Below are positions 45,981-55,178 of a stretch of DNA of 64,000 nt, one piece after another (the stretch's first letter is position 1; every line of letters starts with the position of its first letter). The position numbers and the translations under genes were made by a program. The stretch covers positions 496,001 through 560,000 of the forward strand of contig NZ_CP102287.1 in the NCBI RefSeq assembly GCF_025151385.1. The letters are read 5' to 3'. Under the pieces are notes generated by a model. It searched no databases. It was not told the origin of the DNA and saw only the letters and a program-made list of their open reading frames with translations. This stretch comes from Hoylesella buccalis ATCC 35310. GTDB lineage: Bacteria > Bacteroidota > Bacteroidia > Bacteroidales > Bacteroidaceae.

Positions 45981-47075
45981 TTAGTCTTTCTTATAATGTT
46001 TGTCGTAGAATCTCTTCTTCACGACCACACACTTAAATGTCTTTTTGCGAATCTGGATTTCCAGTTCGGTACCTAATTTCGCATCTTCCTTGTTCACCAG
46101 AGCGAAGGCCACACTCTTGTCCACGCTGATGGCATGGTAGCCAGTGGTTATCACACCGACCTGCTGTCCGTCCCTCAGAACGGCATAACCATGACGAGGG
46201 ATGGCCTTTTCTTGCAGCTCCAGACCGATTACTCTTTGCTTGACGCCTTCTTCTTTCTGCTTCACAATGGCCTCTTTGCCGATGAATTCTTCCTTGTCCA
46301 GTTTGCAGAACATGCTCAAACCAGCCATAACAGGCGAAATCTCTGCAGACAGTTCGTTGCCGTAAAGTGGCAATCCTACTTCGAAGCGCAGGGTGTCACG
46401 ACAGCCAAGGCCACAGGGTACGCACCGCTTGCTCGCCATCAAGGCATCCCATGTATTAATAATGTACGCGTGAGAGCCGTAGATTTCAAATCCGTCCTCG
46501 CCCGTGTAGCCCGTACGACTGATGATGACATTCTCGCCATCAACGTCTACTGTCTTCGCTGTATAGAACTGAAGATCCGTGCAATCCAGGTGCAACACCT
46601 CTTTCATCACGGCTTCTGCCTCGGGTCCTTGCACGGCCAGCTGTGCATAATAGTCAGAGCAGTGGTCAATGGTTACATCAAAACCCTCGGCGTTTTCGCG
46701 CATCCAGGCCACATCCTTATCGATGTTGGCAGCGTTGAAGACGAGGAAAAACTCGTTTTCACCCATCTTGTAAACCAACAGGTCGTCCACCGTTCCACCG
46801 TCAGGGTAGAGCATCATGCCGTAAAATACCTGATTGATAGGCGCACCTGCCACATCGTTGGTGAAGATGTGGTTGACATATCGTTCGGCATCTGCGCCTG
46901 TTATGTAAGCCTCGCCCATGTGTGATACGTCAAAAACGCCACAATGTTGGCGTACCGCTTGATGTTCTTCGATGATGGACGAGTACAGAATGGGCATCTC
47001 AAATCCTGCAAAGGGTTGCATCTGCGCACCCAATGCCACGTGTTTGTCGTACAAACAAGTTTTTTTATTTTCCAT
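45981..47075 (-). CDS. gcvT: glycine cleavage system T protein (aminomethyltransferase)
   Basis: 364 aa from MENKKTCLYDKHVALGAQMQ, matching the usual N-terminus; an in-frame ATG at 47117 adds 14 residues without family support. It transfers the methylene group from the H protein to tetrahydrofolate, releasing ammonia. Landmarks: FAGFEMPILYSSI, FDVSHMGEAYITG (catalytic Asp region), RTGYTGEDGFEIYGS and CGLGCRDTLRFEVGLPLYG. It lies 93 nt after lplA. Confidence 0.96.
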   Translation of the reverse strand: MENKKTCLYDKHVALGAQMQPFAGFEMPILYSSIIEEHQAVRQHCGVFDVSHMGEAYITGADAERYVNHIFTNDVAGAPINQVFYGMMLYPDGGTVDDLLVYKMGENEFFLVFNAANIDKDVAWMRENAEGFDVTIDHCSDYYAQLAVQGPEAEAVMKEVLHLDCTDLQFYTAKTVDVDGENVIISRTGYTGEDGFEIYGSHAYIINTWDALMASKRCVPCGLGCRDTLRFEVGLPLYGNELSAEISPVMAGLSMFCKLDKEEFIGKEAIVKQKEEGVKQRVIGLELQEKAIPRHGYAVLRDGQQVGVITTGYHAISVDKSVAFALVNKEDAKLGTELEIQIRKKTFKCVVVKKRFYDKHYKKD

Positions 47076-47168
47076 GTTTTTGATGTTTAAGTGTAGATTT
47101 TTCGTATTTGTTTTCATTTTTTAGTAGTCTGTAGTTGGTGTCAAGTTAGGATGGTTGCAAGGCGGTTT

Positions 47169-48143
47169 TCATTCAGCCAATATCAAATCAACCAACTGTT
47201 GCTTCTTCAGATTTCTGATGATGTCGTCCAAACGGTCGGGCAGGGCGTTCGCGATAGCCTGTGCGTTGTAAGGTACATGGCGCAACTTCTTAAGAATGCC
47301 ATTGTCCAGGTCGCCCGTCAGGAAGTAGTCGCCCATGATGTTGGCCTCTTTGATGACATTGTTTTTCAGTTCAAGTCGCACCTCCAATTCGCCAACGCCT
47401 TCAATCCGTTTTTTGTGAACGATGGAGTAACGGGGATTGTTGCCGTATGTAAAATCGTCCGACAGGTAGTCTTGTTCAATCTCTTCGATACCCTTCACGT
47501 CATCGGCTGTCAGGGTGATTGTCGATGAGCAGAGGTGTTGACGTGCAAAACGTTTGACCTCTTCGAGGGTAAGCGTGGTGTGATCCTTGAGCAGAGCGAT
47601 GTGCTGGCGAATGCTCTGCACCCCTTTGCTGATGAGTTTTTCTTGGCTGGGCGTAATGCTGGCCACCATGTTTTGTATATTGGTGTCGTAGAGCATGGTG
47701 CCATGAACGATGCTTCGCCCCGGTACATGGTAGAATGCGTTGCCTGACACCTTTTTATCGCCAATGAGAATGTCGTTTCGTCCACCCGAATGGGCATCTA
47801 CCCCCATGGCCTGAAGCATGTCTACCACGCGCTTGATGTATTGGCAGAATACCATGTTCACCTGGTCGTCGTGTGTGATGCAGGAGAACAGAATGCAGCC
47901 CTCGTCAACGTAGATGCAGCCACCTCCGCTTTTTCGCCTGATGAGGTGGATGCCTTTTTCCTGGCAATACTCGGTGTTTACTTCGTTGTCGATGAGTTGG
48001 TTACGTCCAAACATCACCGTTGGCGGCACTTGCCACATGAAGAAACAATCCTCCGTACTGTCGACATGTCGTGCAATATATTCTTCCATCGCCAGGTAGA
48101 AGCTGGTGAGTCTGCTAGGTTCTGATACTTCGACGTAGACCAT
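47169..48143 (-). CDS. lplA: lipoate-protein ligase A
   Basis: 324 aa from MVYVEVSEPSRLTSFYLAME. A longer frame to 48173 exists, but its ATG lies before the predicted transcript start, and the chosen one aligns with the family. Activates free lipoate with ATP and attaches it to Lys of acceptor domains. Motifs: VPPTVMFGRNQ, the lipoate-binding loop IRRKSGGGCIYVDEG, and GDKKVSGNAFY with the catalytic Lys. First gene of the gcv operon, so H protein and its lipoylation enzyme are co-expressed; scavenging of free lipoate is implied. Confidence 0.93.
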   Translation of the reverse strand: MVYVEVSEPSRLTSFYLAMEEYIARHVDSTEDCFFMWQVPPTVMFGRNQLIDNEVNTEYCQEKGIHLIRRKSGGGCIYVDEGCILFSCITHDDQVNMVFCQYIKRVVDMLQAMGVDAHSGGRNDILIGDKKVSGNAFYHVPGRSIVHGTMLYDTNIQNMVASITPSQEKLISKGVQSIRQHIALLKDHTTLTLEEVKRFARQHLCSSTITLTADDVKGIEEIEQDYLSDDFTYGNNPRYSIVHKKRIEGVGELEVRLELKNNVIKEANIMGDYFLTGDLDNGILKKLRHVPYNAQAIANALPDRLDDIIRNLKKQQLVDLILAE

Positions 48144-48174
48144 TTGATTGTTTAGGTTTAAAGTTATCTGCATG

Positions 48175-48206
48175 CAAATATAATGAATTCTTGCAGATTA
48201 ATTCAA
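48175..48206 (-). promoter_or_regulatory. promoter of the lplA-gcv operon
   Basis: Minus strand TTG (48206-48204), 21 nt, TATATTTG (48182-48175); the transcript would begin near 48168. No structure resembling a glycine riboswitch is visible in the short leader. Confidence 0.55.
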
Positions 48207-48437
48207 GAAAATTCAATAAAAGTTTTTTCAATTTATCCAACCAGCATGTTCAAAATTAATCATTAACCTAAAAGATTGCATTTTTTTGTGAGGAAAAGTA
48301 CGGATGCTCCCTTGATATTATGTGTACTCTATTCTTAATTTGATAACCACATTTGCTGGTGTTGCGCACGAATTTTAGATTGCAGTGCACTGTGTTTTCG
48401 TGCTCTAAGCGCAAACATAAAGTGGAAATGTGATGAG

Positions 48438-48834
48438 GAATTTTCTTGACAAAGGTCGCTTCAATGCTTGGCGTATTTACAAACAACCTCGCCCTTGCTT
48501 TCAAATACGACAAAGATGAACGATGTTTACAAGTGAAAGATAATCAATACGTTGCAGTTATTTGTAAAAGTTTTGCTCTATCTTTCAATGTTTTTTGAAG
48601 CCAAAAGCTATGCTATAAGCGTGTAATATGTATGCCTTTGGCGGGGTATTGCATGGTAATTGTTGCGTAAAAGTATGGTTCTTGTAGAAAAAATCAAGCG
48701 TTTTTGCGTACAACATCGTTATTTCAACCAATGTCATTGCTCGTTTGTCCCTTGCTTGCCTATTGATTTTTTCCAGAATAGAAATTTTGGATGGCCATTT
48801 TAGAGGCCTTTTTTGATGAAAATAACAGACAAAT
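48438..48834 (-). repeat. diverged intergenic repeat, copy C (about 400 bp, inverted)
   Basis: Third member of the family at 17051 and 26069, in reverse orientation. On the minus strand: ATTTGTC (48834-48828), AAAATGGCC, GGAAAAAATCAATAGGC, CCGCCAAAGGCATAC, GTTTGTAAATACGCC and the end TTGTCAAGAAAATTC (48452-48438). The right-end hairpin pairs CGTATTT with AAATACG. The adjoining stretch 48207-48437 shows no gene. Confidence 0.65.
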
Positions 48835-48849
48835 TTAGTGGAAATGGTT

Positions 48850-48898
48850 CAGCGCAATCGTAGGGATGTGGGGTTTGTGCGTTCCTACGATTGCGCTG
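48850..48898. repeat. perfect 15-bp inverted repeat
   Basis: CAGCGCAATCGTAGG (48850-48864) and CCTACGATTGCGCTG (48884-48898), loop 19 nt. It lies 118 nt past the thrA stop. No T-run follows on either strand, so a terminator role is uncertain; a protein-binding palindrome or hairpin element is possible. Confidence 0.6.
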
Positions 48899-49015
48899 GC
48901 ATACAAAAGGCGTTGGTTTGTCATTCACGATTCGTCAATCATCTCTCGGTATATGCGTGCGGTGAGGGGCGTGGCTCTTACGACAGCTTGCGCAAGATGG
49001 CCGTCATGGCTTATC

Positions 49016-51451
49016 CTAAATGTTGGCGATGGACATGATGTTGGCGAACACGCCTGCGGCTGTCACGTCGGCACCAGCTCCATAGCCTTGTATCTGCATG
49101 GGGTAGTCTTTGTAACGCTCGGTGGTGAGCAGCACGATGTTGTTACTGCCCTCGAGGTTGTAGAACGGATGCTGCCGGTCAACGGCTTGCAGAGCCACTT
49201 GCATGTGTCCATGCTCCATGGAGGCCACGAATCGCCATCTCTGGCCTTGTTCTTCCAGTCGCTTTCGGCGCACATCAAAGTCGGCATCCAAGAGGGGTAA
49301 GCGTTTCCAGAAGTCGTCCAGACTGCCTTCAAAATAGTCGGCTGGCACAAACAGATGCTTCTCCACGTCATTTTGTTCAGCCTTGTAGCCGGCTTCTCGC
49401 GTCAGGATTACCAGTTTTCGGATAACATCCTTGCCGCTCAAGTCGATGCGTGGGTCGGGTTCGCTGTAGCCTTCAGTCTGCGCGCGGCGTACGGTTGCTG
49501 AGAACGGAACGTCGGCGGAAAGTTCGTTGAAGATAAAATTGAGGGTGCCACTCAGCACGGCTTCAATCTTCAAGATTTTGTCTCCCGAGTTGCGCAGGTC
49601 GTTGATGGTGCCGATGATGGGCAGTCCGGCGCCGACGTTGGTTTCGTATCTGAACTTCACGCCCCGCATCACGGCTGTTTGTTTCAGAGCCAAGTATTCG
49701 TTGTAAGGTGAGGATGCGGCTATTTTGTTGGCTGCCACCACGCTGATGTTATGTTCGAGAAAGGTTTGATAGAGTGCGGCAATCTCTTCACTGGCGGTGC
49801 AATCGACGAACACAGAGTTGAAAATATTCATGTTGAGGATATGGTCGCGCAGGGCAGAGGGCGAGCTGAGGTCAGATTCTTTCAACGCTTCCCTGTAATT
49901 GTTCAGGTCAATGCCGTCACGGTTGTAAATGGCATGTTTTGACGAAGCGATGCCTACGACGTTGAGTTTGAGCTGCGAATGGCGTTTCAGCTCTTCGTAT
50001 TGCGTTCGAATCTGTTCGATGAGCTTGCCGCCAACGGTACCTATTCCGCAGATAAACAGGTTCAGTACCTTGTATTCTGATAGGAAAAACGAGTCGTGCA
50101 GCACGTTCAGCGCCTTGCGAAGGTATGGAGCCTCGATGACTACCGATATGTTGGTTTCGCTGGATCCCTGTGCGAAGGCAATCACACTGATGCCCGATCG
50201 GCCGAGCGTCTCAAAGAGTTTGGCGGCTATTCCCGGCAGGTGTCTCATGTTTTCGCCCACGATGGCGATGGTAGCCAAGCCTTTCTGTGCTTCCATGGAG
50301 AACATGGCACCGGTCTGAATCTCCTTGGCAAACTCTTCGTTGAGCACCTTGACAGCTTCTTCGGCATCCTTTTCCTGTACGCCAATGCTGGTAGAATTTT
50401 CGGAAGAAGCCTGACTGACCAGGAACACGGAGATGCCCTTGTCGGCCAGGGCCGTGAAAATGCGTCGGTTTACACCAATCACACCCACCATGGAGAGGCC
50501 GCTCACATTGATGAGTGCCGTGCCTTTGATGCTGGATATACCCTTGATGGGCTTGCCATCGTTGGCTATTTGGGCTTTGATAATGGTGCCTTCGCCGTCT
50601 GGGTCGAAGGTGTTTTTCACCTTGATGGGGATGTTCTTGACGCACACGGGGTAGATGGTTGGTGGATAAACCACTTTGGCGCCGAAGTTACACAGCTCCA
50701 TAGCCTCGATGTAGCTCAGTTCGTTGATGGTGTAAGCGGTCTTAATCACCTTCGGATCGGCCGTCATAAAGCCGTTGACATCAGTCCATATCTCCAATAT
50801 CTCCGCGTTTAGCGCTGCGGCGATGATAGATGCCGTGTAGTCTGACCCACCTCGTCCGAGGTTGGTGATTTCGTTGGTATTCTTGTCTTGACTGATGAAA
50901 CCCGGCACGAGAGAGATGCGGGGGAGGGTGGCAAACGTGTGTTTAACCAGTTTGTAGGTGAGCTGGCTGTCCAGTGTGTGCTTGTCATGCTTGCGTTCGG
51001 TCTTGATAAATTCGCGGGCATCGTACCATTTAGCGCCTTTGATGAACGTGGCGACGATTTTCGAACTCAATCGTTCGCCATAGCTCACGATGGCATCTTG
51101 CGTCTTCCGACTTAAATCATGAATGAGATAAACGCCGAAGTAAATGGATCGTAGTTGTTCAAAAAGAGCGTCAACGGTATAGAACAACTCTTCTCTCCGC
51201 GCATTGTCTGTGATGATGGTGTCAATGAGTTTGTGGTGCCTGTCTACCATCTCGCTGAACTGTTGTTTCCATTCGTCATCACCTTGCAAGGCCTGTTGGG
51301 CAGTTGACAGCAATTGATCGGTGATGCCTCCCAAGGCACTGACTACCACAATCACTGGTTGCTGCTTGGCAGTTTGTTCTACAATTCTCTTCAAAGAGCG
51401 GATGCTCTTGACGGAACCAACGGATGTTCCGCCGAATTTCAATACTTTCAT
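49016..51451 (-). CDS. thrA: bifunctional aspartate kinase / homoserine dehydrogenase I
   Basis: 811 aa from MKVLKFGGTSVGSVKSIRSL. Residues 1 to about 290 are aspartokinase (KFGGTSVG phosphate loop, LGRGGSDYTASIIAAALNAE), about 310-460 two ACT domains (ISVFLVSQASSENSTSIGVQ, ISVIAFAQGSSETNISVVIE) that in relatives bind threonine for feedback inhibition, and from about 465 homoserine dehydrogenase (NLFICGIGTVGGKLIEQI, GAGLPIIGTINDLRNSGDKI, EGYSEPDPRIDLSGKDVIRK). It commits aspartate to threonine and methionine. thrB and thrC are not adjacent in this window. Confidence 0.97.
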   Translation of the reverse strand: MKVLKFGGTSVGSVKSIRSLKRIVEQTAKQQPVIVVVSALGGITDQLLSTAQQALQGDDEWKQQFSEMVDRHHKLIDTIITDNARREELFYTVDALFEQLRSIYFGVYLIHDLSRKTQDAIVSYGERLSSKIVATFIKGAKWYDAREFIKTERKHDKHTLDSQLTYKLVKHTFATLPRISLVPGFISQDKNTNEITNLGRGGSDYTASIIAAALNAEILEIWTDVNGFMTADPKVIKTAYTINELSYIEAMELCNFGAKVVYPPTIYPVCVKNIPIKVKNTFDPDGEGTIIKAQIANDGKPIKGISSIKGTALINVSGLSMVGVIGVNRRIFTALADKGISVFLVSQASSENSTSIGVQEKDAEEAVKVLNEEFAKEIQTGAMFSMEAQKGLATIAIVGENMRHLPGIAAKLFETLGRSGISVIAFAQGSSETNISVVIEAPYLRKALNVLHDSFFLSEYKVLNLFICGIGTVGGKLIEQIRTQYEELKRHSQLKLNVVGIASSKHAIYNRDGIDLNNYREALKESDLSSPSALRDHILNMNIFNSVFVDCTASEEIAALYQTFLEHNISVVAANKIAASSPYNEYLALKQTAVMRGVKFRYETNVGAGLPIIGTINDLRNSGDKILKIEAVLSGTLNFIFNELSADVPFSATVRRAQTEGYSEPDPRIDLSGKDVIRKLVILTREAGYKAEQNDVEKHLFVPADYFEGSLDDFWKRLPLLDADFDVRRKRLEEQGQRWRFVASMEHGHMQVALQAVDRQHPFYNLEGSNNIVLLTTERYKDYPMQIQGYGAGADVTAAGVFANIMSIANI

Positions 51452-51810
51452 TTTACTGTTTTTTAATGTTTTATGCCACCCGACAAAAGTGGTTTTGATG
51501 ATTTGTTGATTTCGCTTCTCAGCATTACGAACAGAAACGTGGGCGTTATCCAGCCTACAACGATGGTGAACGCATTGGGTTTCATGCCTCATCATGCTGC
51601 GAAGTCGATATTTGGTGACAAAAGTACGAAAAAACTTTGAATGGCTTATCATACAACATTGATTTCCCTTCGATGGGCATGAACTTTGAAAAGAGTTGGT
51701 TTTAATCTGAAAAATACTTGGGTAGCTGGAAAAAAAATACTTATTTTGCAAAGAGATAAGGTGTTTTGTGACATCCTTTTTTGTCGAAAATCTACAAAAT
51801 TTCTTCATTC
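51452..51810. other. thrA / FAD-oxidoreductase divergent intergenic region
   Basis: A -7 element TACTTTTG on the minus strand (51626-51619) could start thrA with a leader of about 160 nt; no -33 TTG at the normal distance. The leader is open in frame with thrA, but its 40-odd codons show no run of Thr or Ile codons, so it does not resemble a classical thr attenuator peptide. Nothing else is recognised here. Confidence 0.35.
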
Positions 51811-53418
51811 ATGATCAAAGAATTTCAAATCAGACTTCTTCCTCAGCATGCTCATTCCGAGCAGACTATCATTGAATATCTGGCCAAGGAAAAGGGAATG
51901 GATGCCCGAACGGTGAAGCATGTGCGGGTGTTGAAACGGTCTGTTGACGCACGGCAGCGAACGGTGTATGTGAATCTTAGTTTGAGAGTGTACATCAATG
52001 AGTTGCCACAGGATGAGGAATTCATCAGGACAGTTTATCCGGATGTGTCCCAAAAGCCTCGTGTCATCGTGGTGGGAGCTGGTCCGGCGGGACTTTTCGC
52101 CGCACTTCGTTTGATTGAAGAGGGCTTCAAACCCGTGGTCATCGAGCGGGGGAAGAATGTCAGGGAGCGCAAGAAAGACCTTGCCATGATTACCAAGACG
52201 CAGAAGGTGGATGCTGAAAGCAACTATTGTTTTGGTGAAGGTGGCGCCGGTGCGTATTCGGATGGCAAACTGTATACCCGCTCGAAGAAGCGTGGTTCGG
52301 TTGAGAAAATTCTCAATGTGTTTTGCCAACATGGTGCTTCAACCTCGATCTTGGCCGACGCACATCCGCATATCGGTACGGACAAGTTGCCGAAGGTCAT
52401 CGAAAACATGCGAAATACCATCATCAACAGTGGTGGAGAGGTGCATTTTGAAACCAAGATGACGGCTTTCTTGCTGTCTGCCGAGGGGGATGAGGTGCTG
52501 GGCGTTGAAGCCGTGCGATTGTCTTCGGGGCAGGAAGTTACGTTCAAAGGGCCGGTCATCTTGGCCACCGGACACAGTGCGCGTGACGTATATCGATATT
52601 TGAGTGGTGCCAAAATAGAAATCGAACCGAAAGGATTGGCGGTTGGAGTGCGCTTGGAACATCCTTCAATGTTGATCGATCAGATACAATATCATGATAA
52701 GCGGGGTCGGGGAAAATATCTTCCGGCGGCCGAATATTCATTTGTCAGTCAGGTGGAAGGACGTGGCGTTTACTCGTTCTGCATGTGTCCGGGTGGCTTT
52801 GTCATCCCTTCTGCCACGGGTCCGAGGCAAATAGTGGTGAATGGAATGAGTCCCAGTAACCGCGGAACGAAGTGGTCGAATGCGGGCATGGTGGTGGAAT
52901 TGCATCCTGAAGACGTTCGCCAGGCAGGCATGTTGATGCCCAGTGATGATGAAAAGCTGAATGATGATTTGGTGATGATGCAGTTGCAGGAACAATTGGA
53001 ATACACTTGTTGGTTGCAGGGAAATAGGCAACAAACTGCTCCGGCGCAGCGAATGGCTGACTTTGTGAACAGCAAATTGTCATACGACTTATCGGCATCC
53101 AGTTATGCTCCCGGCTTAATGAGCAGTCCACTTCACTTTTGGATGCCGCCATTTATCGCCCATCGTTTGCAAGAAGGCTTCAAGAAGTTTGGACAGATGA
53201 GCCGTGGTTTCCTGACCAATGAAGCTGTCGTGATAGCCGTTGAGACGCGAACGTCGTCGCCCGTGCGTATTCTCCGCGACCGCGAAACGCTGCAACATGT
53301 TCGCGTTCGTGGCCTCTTTCCTTGTGGAGAGGGCGCTGGCTATGCAGGTGGAATCGTCTCTGCCGGTATTGATGGTGAGCGATGTGCCGAGCGATGCGCT
53401 GCGTTTCTGTCTAAATGA
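51811..53418 (+). CDS. FAD-dependent oxidoreductase (COG2509-like)
   Basis: 535 aa from MIKEFQIRLLPQHAHSEQTI. Residues about 1-75 form the small N-terminal domain typical of this group (KHVRVLKRSVDARQRTVYVN). A dinucleotide-binding motif VVGAGPAGLFAALRLIEEGF with VIERG follows near residue 85. Further landmarks are GEGGAGAYSDGKLYTRSKKR, ILATGHSARDVY, CMCPGGFVIPSA and the C-terminal CGEGAGYAGGIVSAGIDGER that closes over FAD. The family substrate is unknown. Convergent with the T9SS cargo gene. Confidence 0.88.
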   Translation: MIKEFQIRLLPQHAHSEQTIIEYLAKEKGMDARTVKHVRVLKRSVDARQRTVYVNLSLRVYINELPQDEEFIRTVYPDVSQKPRVIVVGAGPAGLFAALRLIEEGFKPVVIERGKNVRERKKDLAMITKTQKVDAESNYCFGEGGAGAYSDGKLYTRSKKRGSVEKILNVFCQHGASTSILADAHPHIGTDKLPKVIENMRNTIINSGGEVHFETKMTAFLLSAEGDEVLGVEAVRLSSGQEVTFKGPVILATGHSARDVYRYLSGAKIEIEPKGLAVGVRLEHPSMLIDQIQYHDKRGRGKYLPAAEYSFVSQVEGRGVYSFCMCPGGFVIPSATGPRQIVVNGMSPSNRGTKWSNAGMVVELHPEDVRQAGMLMPSDDEKLNDDLVMMQLQEQLEYTCWLQGNRQQTAPAQRMADFVNSKLSYDLSASSYAPGLMSSPLHFWMPPFIAHRLQEGFKKFGQMSRGFLTNEAVVIAVETRTSSPVRILRDRETLQHVRVRGLFPCGEGAGYAGGIVSAGIDGERCAERCAAFLSK

Positions 53419-53454
53419 CAAACGTGTTGATAAATTTTGTGGGGACAAAATAAG

Positions 53455-53488
53455 AAACGGACGTGCCGCCAGATGGACACGTCCGTTT
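53455..53488. terminator. hairpin between convergent genes
   Basis: AAACGGACGTG (53455-53465) and CACGTCCGTTT (53478-53488), perfect 11 bp, loop 12 nt. It lies 37 nt after the oxidoreductase stop and 46 nt from the stop of the convergent gene. Confidence 0.75.
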
Positions 53489-53533
53489 GATATATAGATA
53501 ATCAAGTGTATGATTTCTCGTTTCAGCGCATGG

Positions 53534-54709
53534 TTATCTGTTGATAAACTTCTTGCCATTTTGTATAACAACACCCTTATATGTCTTGTCAACACGCTGG
53601 CCAGCCAAGTTGTACATCGGTGCATTTTCGTTGAGGGTCTTGCTCTCTGCATTTAAGTTGTCAATCCCAGTCGTTGTGTCGATGCTGATAATCGTAATCT
53701 GATAATTGCCATTAAACATGCTGACAATACCTTTGACGGTTTTGTTATTAGCCCCTTCCAGCGTTGACAGATCATTATAGGCGTCTAAGTGGAAGCCGTT
53801 GTACAATTGAATCTTTTGATCTCCGACGTGGGCATAGTAGTTGGTGTGCGTCCCCGATTGTTCGCTCTGTATGGTTACTCCTTCCACTTGTACCAAGTCA
53901 GAGAGGTTCTCGCCCGCCTTGTCGGGGGTGATGACCTTTGGTTTTGCTGGTGTACCATTGGTGATGGTCAACCCGTCAGCGTTGGTTTTATCGGTATTCA
54001 CACCTTCGGGCAGTCCTTTAAAGTCTTTTAGTTCCAAGGTTACTTCACCGTTCACCATCTGGTTTTCTTTGAGGGTTAGTCCGCTATTGTACAACAGCAG
54101 GGCACCTGTAGCATCGCGGATGTAAGTGCTGGTGTTGCCTTTGTTACTGGTCCATGTGTAGAGTACCTGTGCATTATTCAATTTTAATTGAGCGGTAGTA
54201 CCGTCAGATAACGCCTTAAAAGCTGCAATGTTATCTACTGTTTGTACTTCAGGGGTAGGAGTAACAGCTCCACCTTCTAAGGTAACGACTACTTTATAGG
54301 CACGTACTTGTTTCGTAGTCTTAAAAGTGATAGAGGTAGCCTTACCTGTCCATGTAGCTGTTTCTTTAGTAATTACCAGGCCTTCTTGTGTAGCAAAGTT
54401 GGATGCTGCATGTCTTTTATCGCCTGAGCAGGTCATCTCGACTTTTACAATGTTTTTGTCAGTAGCAGATAGGGTTACGCTTGAATTGGAATAGAAACGG
54501 TATTCTGCTTTCTTTGTCTTGTAATGAACGGCTGCAAGTGCAGCATTTGTGCACGAAAGAGTGACACCGTCTTTGCTTACTTGGTCAGGTTTTCCATCTC
54601 CTGTTTGTGTTCCTTTGTCTACATTGGCGTCAAATGTCACTTGTGCAAAGGTGATGCTGCTTATCAAAGCGAGCAAACTCATTACTGAAATGCGTAAAAT
54701 TTTGTTCAT
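53534..54709 (-). CDS. secreted protein with type IX secretion C-terminal tail
   Basis: 391 aa from MNKILRISVMSLLALISSIT; signal peptide ends at TFAQ. Residues about 25-150 form a beta-rich domain that begins VTFDANVDKGTQTGDG; about 160-330 look like an OB-fold domain (VDNIAAFKALSDGTTAQLKL, SDLVQVEGVTIQSEQSG). The C-terminus APMYNLAGQRVDKTYKGVVI with NGKKFINR is the Por-type sorting tail common in Prevotella T9SS cargo. Surface or extracellular location is expected; function unknown. A -7 TAACTTTG lies at 54761-54754. Confidence 0.75.
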   Translation of the reverse strand: MNKILRISVMSLLALISSITFAQVTFDANVDKGTQTGDGKPDQVSKDGVTLSCTNAALAAVHYKTKKAEYRFYSNSSVTLSATDKNIVKVEMTCSGDKRHAASNFATQEGLVITKETATWTGKATSITFKTTKQVRAYKVVVTLEGGAVTPTPEVQTVDNIAAFKALSDGTTAQLKLNNAQVLYTWTSNKGNTSTYIRDATGALLLYNSGLTLKENQMVNGEVTLELKDFKGLPEGVNTDKTNADGLTITNGTPAKPKVITPDKAGENLSDLVQVEGVTIQSEQSGTHTNYYAHVGDQKIQLYNGFHLDAYNDLSTLEGANNKTVKGIVSMFNGNYQITIISIDTTTGIDNLNAESKTLNENAPMYNLAGQRVDKTYKGVVIQNGKKFINR

Positions 54710-54897
54710 ACTCAATAATTTCTAAAGTTAGTTTATAAGTTATTTAGTTGGAGCAAAGTTACAAAATATACTCGATATTGATGTTTTTCTATATATTAAT
54801 TTTTTGTGACAACACGTCTTTTTAATAGTTTAAATGACTGCTGCTTTCAGTTTATTGTTGACTGATTGTTAAATATTGAACTTTTTAGGGGTAAAAT

Positions 54898-54928
54898 TTG
54901 TTATTGTCAATCTTAAACATTATATTTG
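54898..54928 (+). promoter_or_regulatory. orphan promoter (drives small RNA candidate)
   Basis: TTG 54898-54900, 20 nt, TATATTTG 54921-54928. No plus-strand gene follows; instead two hairpins and a terminator do. Confidence 0.65.
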
Positions 54929-54933
54929 TCACA

Positions 54934-55005
54934 GTTTTTAGATTTCATGATTTATGAAATCGTCCCTCGAGGTTGGTAGCATCCTGCACCAACCTCTTTT
55001 TTTTT
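54934..55005 (+). ncRNA. candidate small RNA, about 70 nt
   Basis: A complete transcription unit without a gene. It starts about 6 nt after the promoter at 54898-54928. Hairpin 1 is GATTTCAT (54941-54948) with ATGAAATC (54954-54961), loop GATTT. Hairpin 2 is GAGGTTGGT (54969-54977) with ACCAACCTC (54988-54996), loop 10 nt, followed by nine T residues (54997-55005), a textbook terminator. The flanking genes at 53534 and 55179 are both on the opposite strand, so this terminator cannot belong to them. A 10-codon ORF (MIYEIVPRGW) lies inside the RNA; a leader peptide is possible, but nothing follows it. Confidence 0.65.
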
Positions 55006-55104
55006 GCTTCTGTGTCGCATCAATGTGTCAAATAGGCTGTTCCAAATGTTGACTACTCGTGGGAACATGGAATTCGTTTGTTATACAGATCAATCATTGT
55101 GGTT

Positions 55105-55145
55105 CAAAAAAAGAGGGGGTATCACTGTTTTGATACTCCCTCCTC
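55105..55145 (-). terminator. intrinsic terminator of the DUF1573 gene
   Basis: GAGGGGGTATCA (55113-55124) pairs with TGATACTCCCTC (55131-55142), one G-T pair; on the minus strand the T-run is at 55112-55106. Confidence 0.85.
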
Positions 55146-55178
55146 TATGTGTATGTATACTATAAAAGTAGTCTTTGC

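Noticed and set aside
46134..46925. 263-codon frame opposite gcvT
   Set aside because: Antisense to gcvT, no recognisable features or promoter; shadow of the coding strand.
48144..48206. Glycine riboswitch before the gcv operon
   Set aside because: The leader after the predicted start is only about 25 nt, too short for an aptamer, and no conserved aptamer core is visible.
50096..50812. 238-codon frame opposite thrA
   Set aside because: Lies across the conserved ACT domains of thrA on the other strand and has no protein-like motifs.
51452..51618. Threonine attenuator leader peptide before thrA
   Set aside because: The in-frame leader has only scattered Thr and Ile codons and no terminator/antiterminator hairpin pair could be drawn.
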